Shown one piece after another: positions 38,617 through 46,345 of a stretch of 63,462 bases of DNA. A model generated the notes under the pieces. The model was not told where the DNA came from, made no database searches, and saw only the letters and a list, made by a program, of their open reading frames with translations. Both the position numbers and the translations under genes were made by a program. The stretch comes from Saprospiraceae bacterium (GTDB taxonomy: Bacteria > Bacteroidota > Bacteroidia > Chitinophagales > Saprospiraceae), in assembly GCA_013214355.1 (NCBI GenBank), contig JABSSL010000031.1, positions 74,637 to 138,098 of the forward strand. Direction: 5' to 3'. Every line of letters starts with the position of its first letter. The first letter of the stretch is position 1.

Positions 38617-39228
38617 TTAGATAGCCTTAAGTTGTCTAATGGGTCTGGCCGGTACGCCTGCCACCAGCGTATACGGAGCCACATCCTCTTCCACTACTGC
38701 CCCAACAGCCACCACTGCTCCTTTACCGATGCGTACCCCTTTCAGGATCATGGCACGGGTTGCTAGCCAGGCATCTTCTTCAATAATAATTGGCTTTGCG
38801 TCTTGCACCTGCTGCTCTCCTAAACCAAAATCATCATTATCTACAATCTGCACCATAGGCGCCAGGTAACAATTCTTACCAATCCGCACTTCGTTTTCTA
38901 CAGCGATCAATGCGCCATTGATGTAGGCGCCGTCTCCAATGGAAAGTAAACCCCTTCTACCGACCAGGATTTGAGTGGGATTAATATTTGACCATATTCG
39001 CACCAAATGACCTAGTTCTAAACGACCTTCTTGCTGGATAGTCGGCCTACCTTTGGCAAAGACCAGTCTCCCACGCCATTTGGCCTTTCGAAAATAGACC
39101 TTGCCACGTGCGAAGCTGGTACTCAGATGCAATAACCTCCGGCCTAAGCGCCATACAGCCATGAATGACGCACTGGCCCCATTTCCTTTCTTCGCTTTCC
39201 CCCATTCTCGCTTAAGCAAATCCCTCAT
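38617..39228 (-). CDS. Hexapeptide-repeat acyltransferase, paralogue of the adjacent gene
   Basis: A 203-residue left-handed beta-helix acyltransferase with turns such as LSIGDGAYINGALIAV, EVRIGKNCYLAPMVQIVDN and GVRIGKGAVVAVGAVVEED, and a terminal VAGVPARPIRQL. It carries about 30 more basic N-terminal residues than its neighbour. Probably acetylates a sugar of the exopolysaccharide using acetyl-CoA in the cytoplasm. Its start overlaps the 3' end of the GT2 gene at 39212 by 17 bases, indicating translational coupling. Confidence 0.87.
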   Translation of the reverse strand: MRDLLKREWGKAKKGNGASASFMAVWRLGRRLLHLSTSFARGKVYFRKAKWRGRLVFAKGRPTIQQEGRLELGHLVRIWSNINPTQILVGRRGLLSIGDGAYINGALIAVENEVRIGKNCYLAPMVQIVDNDDFGLGEQQVQDAKPIIIEEDAWLATRAMILKGVRIGKGAVVAVGAVVEEDVAPYTLVAGVPARPIRQLKAI

Positions 39229-40138
39229 CTACCTTAATTTTCTTTGCCCTAAAATGCCATTTAACGCCCTTCAGTATAGCCTGCACGTGTTCCTTTTCTC
39301 CTTTCCGCCAATGCTTTAGCAAATGCCAAGGCACACCGACACTTAGAAAGTAGAGTACAAACAGATAGTAAGAAAATCCACTATACCAATTACGCATAAA
39401 GAGCCATCGATTGCGAAACATATAGTAAGTCTTCAAGGGGCTCGATTTTCCGATCGAACTAGACTCTCTATGATATATATGGGACTCCGCCGTATAAAAG
39501 ATTTCCCATCCCGCCGCTCTTACTGCCTCACAGAAATCCAATTCTTCATAGTAGAGAAAGTAGTCCTCAGAAAGTTCACCGGCCTGTTGGAACACCTCTG
39601 CTCTGACCAGCATACAAGCTCCGTGAGCAAAATAAGTCTGGCCCGTATCATCAAAGGAACCATTATCTGGCTTCTGCTTGGCCCGATTTAGGCCACGTCC
39701 AGTGAATCGATCAATTCCATTGATCCCTGCGTATTGTAGGATCTTTGGCGCATCGGCATAATAAATTTTCGGGCTCACAATGCCGATCTTTTCATTCTCT
39801 TCCATTAAACGCACCATAGGTCCTAGAAAATCTGGCGGGACCAAGGTGTCATTATTGATCAATAGGACATATTGGCCTTTTGCTTTTCGGATGGCCAAAT
39901 TATTCCCCCCAGCAAACCCAAGATTCTCGGTACTAATCAATACCTCGATCCCCTCATAATGAGAGCGAAAAGCCTCACTCCGATCCTCCAAACAACCATT
40001 GTCTACTAGCCAAACCTCTACCGGTGAATAGTTAATCTTCTTCAGACTATCTAAAAATTCAAAGGTCAGTTCAGCTTGCCGATAGTTGACGGCAACGACG
40101 GATACCAGCGGGGCTTTGTAGGCTTGCTCCTGCTTCAC
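39212..40138 (-). CDS. Glycosyltransferase family 2 (rhamnosyltransferase-like)
   Basis: A 308-residue GT-A enzyme without an N-terminal membrane segment. Key segments: VSVVAVNYRQAELT (nucleotide binding), VWLVDNGCLED, NLGFAGGNNLAIRKAKGQ, the metal-binding LLINNDTLVPPDF, and acceptor-side EDYFLYYEELDFCEAVRAAGW. This pattern is typical of rhamnosyltransferase-type GT2 proteins of polysaccharide clusters. A C-terminal amphipathic or hydrophobic patch (WYSGFSYYLFVLYFLSVG) could dock it to the membrane. It overlaps the methyltransferase stop by one base. Confidence 0.9.
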   Translation of the reverse strand: MKQEQAYKAPLVSVVAVNYRQAELTFEFLDSLKKINYSPVEVWLVDNGCLEDRSEAFRSHYEGIEVLISTENLGFAGGNNLAIRKAKGQYVLLINNDTLVPPDFLGPMVRLMEENEKIGIVSPKIYYADAPKILQYAGINGIDRFTGRGLNRAKQKPDNGSFDDTGQTYFAHGACMLVRAEVFQQAGELSEDYFLYYEELDFCEAVRAAGWEIFYTAESHIYHRESSSIGKSSPLKTYYMFRNRWLFMRNWYSGFSYYLFVLYFLSVGVPWHLLKHWRKGEKEHVQAILKGVKWHFRAKKIKVDEGFA

Positions 40139-40950
40139 TATCCTTCTTTTTTTCTACCGATCACTTGTATCGTATTCCCACCATTTCGGTGATTAAATAG
40201 AAAGTCAACCCTTACCAGCAACTTAGCCAATGGTAAACAGACTAGTTGCAAAACTGGACCTGCCTTATGAGATAGGTAACCCAGCTCCCAGCCTAGCCGA
40301 CTCCACCAACCATCACCGTAGGCTTCATAAATGATGTCAAATCCCTCCTTTTCCATCCGCTGCCGTAAGCCTTCCAAATCATAGATCTGCCCAATGTGCT
40401 CGTCCTCTAACCAATCATGATGCTCTTCAAACCATTGTTCAGGTAAAATCGTTAGCTGATCTCTGTTGGGAATTTTCACTAATAAATAGCCTCCAGGACG
40501 TAGCTTTTCATAAGCTTGTACAAATGGCATTTCTTCTTCCTTGATATGTTCAAAAACATCCACCGAGAAGATAAAATCATAAGAAGCATTTGGCTCTTCC
40601 AATGTATCAATAGGTCCAATATGTGTTTTCAAATTGCCAAAGCCATTCTTTCGGGCTAGGCGATCAATGTCTTGCACAGATTTAGCATTTAAATCTAGTG
40701 CGGTAACTTCAGCTTTTGGGAAGGCCTCCGCCATCATGAAGGAATATTCACCATATCCACAACCCAAATCCAAAATCTTTTTAAGTTGATACCCAGGAAT
40801 TTTCTCAAGTAATCTTTTGAAAGTGAGGGCTCGTGCATAATTTCCGACCAAAGTGTACCCAAATATTTTGCGGATAATCCGGGCAAGAGTAGGATGCTTT
40901 CGCATTCTTCCACTCATTTGGTCCTGCATTCTTCCAAAGACTATGTTCAT
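40138..40950 (-). CDS. Class I SAM-dependent methyltransferase
   Basis: Start ATG 40950 (270 residues) lies 11 bases after the flippase stop; the frame is open to 41133 but would overlap the flippase gene by 172 bases. The Rossmann-fold motif I KKILDLGCGYGEYS is at about 57-70, motif II AEVTALDLNAKS follows, and FIFSVDVFEHIKEEEMPF marks motif IV. It probably O-methylates a sugar or lipid-linked intermediate of the locus (inferred from position between a flippase and glycosyltransferases). It could also act on a polyprenyl carrier. Confidence 0.87.
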   Translation of the reverse strand: MNIVFGRMQDQMSGRMRKHPTLARIIRKIFGYTLVGNYARALTFKRLLEKIPGYQLKKILDLGCGYGEYSFMMAEAFPKAEVTALDLNAKSVQDIDRLARKNGFGNLKTHIGPIDTLEEPNASYDFIFSVDVFEHIKEEEMPFVQAYEKLRPGGYLLVKIPNRDQLTILPEQWFEEHHDWLEDEHIGQIYDLEGLRQRMEKEGFDIIYEAYGDGWWSRLGWELGYLSHKAGPVLQLVCLPLAKLLVRVDFLFNHRNGGNTIQVIGRKKEG

Positions 40951-40961
40951 CGTACTATATT

Positions 40962-42278
40962 TCAGAGGTTTTGCATTCTTAATTCTGTCATTGGCTGTTT
41001 GTAAAAGATCCAGAATCTCCGCCAAATCTCCGACTGCCGAATAGGAATGATTCTCCCTATAAATAATTGTCCAGCAATAACGAAGGTCCACAGTGATAGT
41101 AAGGTGGCAAAGGCTGCTCCTTTCAAGCCCCAAAGCTGGATCAGCATGACATTCAGCGTAATGTTAAGTACCAAGCCTGATACCAAAAAATAGAAATTGA
41201 GTTTGGGTTTCCCAATGGCATCCAAGGTGATACCAAATAATCGGCCCCAAGGTTTAACCAATACCGCGACCACCAGAATACTTAGTATCGGAGCTGCCTC
41301 CAAATACTGACTACCAGCTACTAACTGTATGATCGGCTCTGGGAAAAAGAAAACGACTCCTACGATTGGAATGGTTAGCGCTAACAAATACCCGACAGAG
41401 CGTTCGTACAATGCGCCGACTTTGAGGTACCCTTGTTCCTGCCCCACTTGTGCCAAGCGAGGGTAGATCGCTTGAGAAATGCCAGACATAGGCACCTCCA
41501 TATAATTGGTAATTCGCGTCGCCACATTATACAAGCCTACAGCCACTGGATTTAAGAAAAACGCGAGCATCAACAAATCTACCTTATTGAAAAACATGGA
41601 ACTAAAATTGGTTCCTAAGACAAATTTTCCAAAATGAAATATCTTACTTAGCCAGCCGTTCACAATGGGTCCGAACTGCAAATAGGACCGTCGGTATAGG
41701 GCAAAAATCAACAGGGAAGGAATGGCAGCTATCAACTGCAACAAGGGTAAATACGGAAGATCTACCGTGCCTATTTTCCACCAAACCCAAGCAATTCCCA
41801 AGATGAAGACTAGTCCATAGATCAACTTTGACAAAAAGACACCCTTAAAATCCTGGTTCCCCATATGAATTCCATCAAAATAACGGGCTGTCCCATGTAC
41901 CAATGCGATCGCAGGATACCAAAGCATCAATGCCGGTAATTCCGGAGCCGACCACAGCACTGACAAAGGGAAACTAATACCAATCAGGATTATGGACAAA
42001 ACCAAGGTGCATAAAATATTAAGCACAAATCCAGCGGTCACGATGCTAGAACGCTCCGCTACCTCATCCACATAAAACTTCACCACAGCATTTTGTGTAA
42101 GTCCTATTCTGCCCATTTCAGCAAAGCTGGTTGGTGTCAAAAACAGTACCCAAACGCCAAAATCATAAGGAGACATGGCACGAACCAATAGTAGAAAACT
42201 AACAAATGCCAAACCCAACTGAGCTGCATAGCCCAAAAGAGAATAACTACTGGATTTTAATAAAGATGATTGCCCCAT
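40962..42278 (-). CDS. wzx: Wzx-type polysaccharide flippase (MOP superfamily)
   Basis: A 438-residue polytopic protein with about twelve membrane helices. It opens with LLKSSSYSLLGYAAQLGLAFVSFLLLVRAMSPYDFGVW, the family's characteristic start. It should flip the undecaprenyl-linked repeat unit across the inner membrane, which pairs with the Wzy-like protein at 43590. The stop is 11 bases from the methyltransferase start; a 35-residue peptide gene ends 8 bases upstream of its ATG. Confidence 0.92.
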   Translation of the reverse strand: MGQSSLLKSSSYSLLGYAAQLGLAFVSFLLLVRAMSPYDFGVWVLFLTPTSFAEMGRIGLTQNAVVKFYVDEVAERSSIVTAGFVLNILCTLVLSIILIGISFPLSVLWSAPELPALMLWYPAIALVHGTARYFDGIHMGNQDFKGVFLSKLIYGLVFILGIAWVWWKIGTVDLPYLPLLQLIAAIPSLLIFALYRRSYLQFGPIVNGWLSKIFHFGKFVLGTNFSSMFFNKVDLLMLAFFLNPVAVGLYNVATRITNYMEVPMSGISQAIYPRLAQVGQEQGYLKVGALYERSVGYLLALTIPIVGVVFFFPEPIIQLVAGSQYLEAAPILSILVVAVLVKPWGRLFGITLDAIGKPKLNFYFLVSGLVLNITLNVMLIQLWGLKGAAFATLLSLWTFVIAGQLFIGRIIPIRQSEIWRRFWIFYKQPMTELRMQNL

Positions 42279-42286
42279 TTATACTA

Positions 42287-42394
42287 TTACTTCTCTACTT
42301 TTTGGCGGGCAATTCTAGCACTAAGTAATCCGGCCATAATTCCGATCGCAAAAAAGCACATAATGATCCCCCAAGGCATCCCTGTTCCAAGCAT
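42287..42394 (-). CDS. 35-residue single-pass membrane peptide
   Basis: A short frame too small for usual gene finding: ATG at 42394, TAA at 42287-42289. It starts 8 bases after the stop of the GT2 gene (42403) and ends 8 bases before the flippase ATG (42278), filling an otherwise unexplained gap in a tightly packed operon. The product starts MLGTGMPWGIIM, has a hydrophobic segment of about 20 residues (7-26) and ends in a basic tail RIARQKVEK, predicting a membrane peptide with its C-terminus inside. No family is recognised. A role as a small subunit of the flippase or polymerase machinery is speculation. Confidence 0.6.
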   Translation of the reverse strand: MLGTGMPWGIIMCFFAIGIMAGLLSARIARQKVEK

Positions 42395-42402
42395 ACTCAA
42401 GA

Positions 42403-43593
42403 TTATTTTGTGGTTTCCATACTTTCCCCATGTGGGGTATGAATAAATTTCTTATTTGCCTTACCAATACCCACTAGCGATCTAAGAGCGTATAAAAAGA
42501 CTAGTGGTAAGCGAAACAAAGCATCTATATAAGGTCTTTGCCAGGTGTAAGCTGGCATGGCAATCAAAAACGAACTGATATTCAAAGCCAGTACCAGGGC
42601 AAAACCTATACTTAATACTGTCAGGCCTAGGAACCAACAGACCATGGCAGCAAAAGCCAATACCCCCGGCGTTATTAGACGAGGTGGCAATAGCATTTGC
42701 ATAGCTTTGTTCAAATAGTCAATATTTTCAGTCTTGAAAAAAGTAGCAATAGCGTGTGGAAAGTAGCGCCTGGCATAGTGAAACTGAGCGGCAATCCAAC
42801 GACTACGCTGCTGGCTAAAGTGTGCTGCTTTGCTTACCTTTTCATCATAAACAGTGGCATGTTCGGCATAGTAAATCCGTTCCCCTTCGCTCGTCAAGGA
42901 CAACTCAAGTGCCTTATCAAAACCACCAATTGCATCAATTTCCGGCATCACCCGGCGAAATAGCTTGGCATCAAAGGCCATTCCAGATCCTGCTAATCGT
43001 GCTGATAAGCCACAGATCATATGGCCTTTACAAAGGATGTGGTTATTGATAGATTCACTAACCCCATCCAGGATGGCCATGGGCGTATTGAAGTTTTTTG
43101 CAGCTCGGCACCCCTGCACTACCCTACGGCCAAGCTCAAATTCTCCGTTGATCCGCTTAAGGAAATCCGGAGACATAATATTGTCTGCATCCAAAATCAC
43201 CATCACCTCAAAGGATTCATTTGCAAGCTTGTCCAAGGCTACGTTCAGCGCTTTAGACTTGGTACTCTTTTCAAAAGAAACGGGTATCGTTTGTGCACCC
43301 GTTTCAGCCAAGCGGGTAAGTGTTTGTTCCTGTAGGCTATCGGCAATAATGTAGACTTCAAACTGATCTTTCGGATAGTCTTGTTCCAACGCCTCTTCAG
43401 CCACACTAATAATCACGTTGTCTTCCTTGTAGGCAGGGATCAGGACTGCTATGCGACGAATCTTGTTCACAGCCGGTAATTCCTTTTCTTTCCAAAACAG
43501 ACCAGCTATTGAAAATATCAACTGGTAGATTACCCCCCATCCCAAGTAGCCCAAAAGGAGGGCGAAAAAACTTATCACAATCCACATTATCAT
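42403..43593 (-). CDS. Processive-type membrane glycosyltransferase family 2
   Basis: A 396-residue protein with one N-terminal helix (about 4-28), a GT-A domain and about two to three C-terminal helices (285-350). Motifs: AVLIPAYKEDNVI, YIIADSLQEQT, metal-binding VILDADNIMSPDF, acidic GGFDKALELSL and QxxRW as QRSRW (about 252-256), the set found in hyaluronan/cellulose-type synthases. It may therefore add more than one sugar or build a chain. Start codon and Wzy stop overlap as ATGA (43590-43593). Confidence 0.88.
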   Translation of the reverse strand: MIMWIVISFFALLLGYLGWGVIYQLIFSIAGLFWKEKELPAVNKIRRIAVLIPAYKEDNVIISVAEEALEQDYPKDQFEVYIIADSLQEQTLTRLAETGAQTIPVSFEKSTKSKALNVALDKLANESFEVMVILDADNIMSPDFLKRINGEFELGRRVVQGCRAAKNFNTPMAILDGVSESINNHILCKGHMICGLSARLAGSGMAFDAKLFRRVMPEIDAIGGFDKALELSLTSEGERIYYAEHATVYDEKVSKAAHFSQQRSRWIAAQFHYARRYFPHAIATFFKTENIDYLNKAMQMLLPPRLITPGVLAFAAMVCWFLGLTVLSIGFALVLALNISSFLIAMPAYTWQRPYIDALFRLPLVFLYALRSLVGIGKANKKFIHTPHGESMETTK

Positions 43594-45047
43594 TGTATCT
43601 CAGCTTCTTTTTCTTCTGCAATCATTTGATCAAACTTTGGACTCAAGCAAATCAGTGGAATCGCTATAGCCATAATAATTCCGGTAGGAAATTGACTATA
43701 CACCTGGTTTCCATAACTGGCTACCAGAATCCCAAAAAAGCCAGCTAGCAGGGCCATCGCCCTATACCGTAATGCTGGATCTTTAAGATGCCAGACAATC
43801 CCACACCCTTTCCCTAAGAAGTATCCCAACATCAATAGATGTAAGCAGATTCCCACCAATCCAGTTTCCACCCATATCCTCACGTAGTAGCTATCGGTAG
43901 GCGTTCTTGCCAAGAGGGAATTCGGATTGAAACGTTCACCCCAATAAGCAGAAGAACCTACTCCTCCGCCAAAGGGGCGGGAGGAAAGATATTGAGCGAA
44001 AGTCTGCTGGTTTCGCAGGCGAGCTTGCAGGGACGGGTTATTCGGGTCCAAGGCCGTTCGCAAACGTGCTACGGGTTGGAAGCTATGAAAGGCATAGGTA
44101 TACTTTAAGCCATAATAAGCTACCCCGAGTAGGAGTAACCCAGCTAGCAGAATCTTTATGTTTTTTGAAAGAAAGAGGTACAATACCGCACCGCCTAGTA
44201 AAACAGCCGCAGCACCTCTGGTTCCAGAATAAAGAAAGCCCACCAGCGTTATGATACCTACAAAAGCATAGACTAGCTTAGTGCGCCAGGGAAAGGGGCC
44301 GACGAAGAGAATTCCGCACATCAAGGCTACCATAGCTTGTGAAGCGCCAAATTGTCCGGCATCACTATAAAAGGAAAAAACTCTTAGCACGCCATGCAAA
44401 ACGTGTTCCTTAGCATGTCCATCTTCCCAAAGCCAGTACTCTTCAGCCGCATCTAGCCCAATAAATTGCTGCTTTAGTCCCCATATCGCCCCCAATACGG
44501 ATATACCTAAAATGAGGTTTACGAATTGCTTCATGTACTTATGATGCCGGAGAAAGGCAAAGGCAAGCGTAAAACCCATCAGCTGATAAAACCCAATACC
44601 TCTCATCGCATAACCCCAGGCTGAAACACTTGGCATCTCTGGGTTGATCAACTCCAGCACGATGTAGCCATACCAAATAATGGACCACCATACTATATCA
44701 TTGAAAAACGGACTCCAGTCTCGGTCCTGTATTTTCTGAAAAAGCAATCCAATCCAGGCCACCACCAAGATGATGTCAACACTTAGCCCCCAGGGGTACG
44801 CGATATATCTGCTCACCCCCAGCGCCAGAAACGAGGCGACTAGGGCCGTAAAAACGCCAAAACCTGGACTAAGAACAATTTTACCGAAAAACAGGATAAT
44901 TAAGGGAACCATGGTGGCTACCAAGGCCCACTTCACGTCCAGAAAACCGATCAGCCCACCAATTGCTGCTGCCATTAGAATTGGCAACAAGATCAATGGT
45001 TTTTCACGGAATATACTTGAACCTATATTTTTAGAAACTGATGACAT
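43590..45047 (-). CDS. O-antigen ligase/polymerase (Wzy/WaaL-like)
   Basis: A 485-residue integral membrane protein with about twelve helices. The large periplasmic loop near residues 330-385 (ARLRTALDPNNPSLQARLRNQQTFAQYLSSRPFGGGVG) matches the loop of the Wzy_C/WaaL family. With a Wzx flippase in the same operon it is more likely the polymerase of a Wzx/Wzy pathway than an LPS ligase. The stop overlaps the GT2 start, giving translational coupling. Confidence 0.87.
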   Translation of the reverse strand: MSSVSKNIGSSIFREKPLILLPILMAAAIGGLIGFLDVKWALVATMVPLIILFFGKIVLSPGFGVFTALVASFLALGVSRYIAYPWGLSVDIILVVAWIGLLFQKIQDRDWSPFFNDIVWWSIIWYGYIVLELINPEMPSVSAWGYAMRGIGFYQLMGFTLAFAFLRHHKYMKQFVNLILGISVLGAIWGLKQQFIGLDAAEEYWLWEDGHAKEHVLHGVLRVFSFYSDAGQFGASQAMVALMCGILFVGPFPWRTKLVYAFVGIITLVGFLYSGTRGAAAVLLGGAVLYLFLSKNIKILLAGLLLLGVAYYGLKYTYAFHSFQPVARLRTALDPNNPSLQARLRNQQTFAQYLSSRPFGGGVGSSAYWGERFNPNSLLARTPTDSYYVRIWVETGLVGICLHLLMLGYFLGKGCGIVWHLKDPALRYRAMALLAGFFGILVASYGNQVYSQFPTGIIMAIAIPLICLSPKFDQMIAEEKEAEIQ

Positions 45048-45114
45048 AATTTTCAGTTTTAGGCCATGATGAACTTGACATTTTCATCATAATTGAGCTT
45101 CCAGACTGATACCA

Positions 45115-46329
45115 CTAGCTAATTGCGGATACCGGTCTAGCTGTTTTCCTAACCAAGGCTTGATCAAGCGCATCATTAAATGCGATAGCCCTTGCCCCCC
45201 AAGCATTTGACTTGGCAAAGTCCTTCCTGGAGGCAATGGCTGCCTCATCTGTCTGCAACAGGGCTTCTTGTACCAGGTCGGCAAATGCCTGAGGCGAATC
45301 GCCGACGAATGCCACATTTTCAAAATCACTCAAATCTGCAAAATCAGTGCTGACCACCGGGGTTCCCATCGCCAGATATTCGTTGATTTTCAACGGATAA
45401 ATACCAGCGGTTAGCTTATTTTTTTTGAAGGGAATTAATCCTACATCAAAGCCTGCCACGATTTCTCCTAGTTGTTCTAGCGGTTGCGGCCCGAGGACTT
45501 TGACATTGGGATAGCGACCGAGCTGATCCGATAGTGCTGGACTAACCACTCTCCCGACAAAATGAAAATCCCAGTTCGGAAAGGCTTCAATCAAGCTTGC
45601 TAAAAGAATCATATCTACCCGTTCATCAAGAGATCCCAGATAGCCAATCTTAGGCCTTGCGTTAGTCGGTCTAAGCTTATTCCCATCAAACAAGTCTAGT
45701 GAAACACCATTTTTGACTAGCACGCAGGCTTGCGTCTGCGGACTTTTGGTGTTCAATAAACCCGTAGAACTAACAATGGTAAGATCAACGGAAGCCAAGA
45801 ATTTCTTTTCATGGCGGGGTCCGTGTTTGCTAATCCATTGGGCGGCGCCGATTTCATCGTAGCAATAGTAGACCAATAACTGCTCCCCAAACCTAGCTTT
45901 TAAGAAATTGCCAAGGGCTGGGTTGAATGCGTTGACTACGATAGGCTTTTCAAATTGTAGCCTTTTCATAGCCTTTTGAATCGCTCGTTGAGCATTACGG
46001 CCATTGACAGCCAGGAGTCGATCATAGCGCTGTGCAGAAGACAACCAATTTGCGGGAAAAAATGGGGCCAAGGTCAAAAGATGGATCGTTTGCCCCGAGG
46101 ACAAGCGTTGGCTTCTCAGCCGAGCTTGAATCCCTAGTAACCTGGAAATCGAGGCCGTCTTTTCTCGGCCTAAACATCTATAGATGATGTCCTTCCAGGT
46201 ATAAGGATAATCTACATAAAGTACATCGTGCTCCTTTGCCAATTCAGACATCAAGGATACCGTCGACTTCATATAGTCTCCCTCCCACTTTGGGAACCCA
46301 AGGCAAACGATCTGCTTTCTTCTTGACAT
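45115..46329 (-). CDS. Glycosyltransferase family 4-like (TuaH-type)
   Basis: A 404-residue GT-B protein. The N-terminal half begins KQIVCLGFPKWEGDYMKST. The C-terminal donor domain has RPKIGYLGSLDERVDM, WDFHFVGRV, PNVKVLGPQPLEQLGEIVAGFDVGLIPF and the EX7E-like KINEYLAMGTPVVSTD. It resembles TuaH-type transferases that add a sugar in envelope polysaccharides. No membrane helix is evident. It lies between the Wzc-like and Wzy-like genes with gaps of 16 and 67 bases. Confidence 0.86.
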   Translation of the reverse strand: MSRRKQIVCLGFPKWEGDYMKSTVSLMSELAKEHDVLYVDYPYTWKDIIYRCLGREKTASISRLLGIQARLRSQRLSSGQTIHLLTLAPFFPANWLSSAQRYDRLLAVNGRNAQRAIQKAMKRLQFEKPIVVNAFNPALGNFLKARFGEQLLVYYCYDEIGAAQWISKHGPRHEKKFLASVDLTIVSSTGLLNTKSPQTQACVLVKNGVSLDLFDGNKLRPTNARPKIGYLGSLDERVDMILLASLIEAFPNWDFHFVGRVVSPALSDQLGRYPNVKVLGPQPLEQLGEIVAGFDVGLIPFKKNKLTAGIYPLKINEYLAMGTPVVSTDFADLSDFENVAFVGDSPQAFADLVQEALLQTDEAAIASRKDFAKSNAWGARAIAFNDALDQALVRKTARPVSAIS

Positions 46330-46345
46330 TGATTTCTATAATCTA

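Noticed and set aside
40951-41133. N-terminal extension of the methyltransferase
   Set aside because: It overlaps the end of the flippase gene by 172 bases; the ATG at 40950 gives normal operon spacing.
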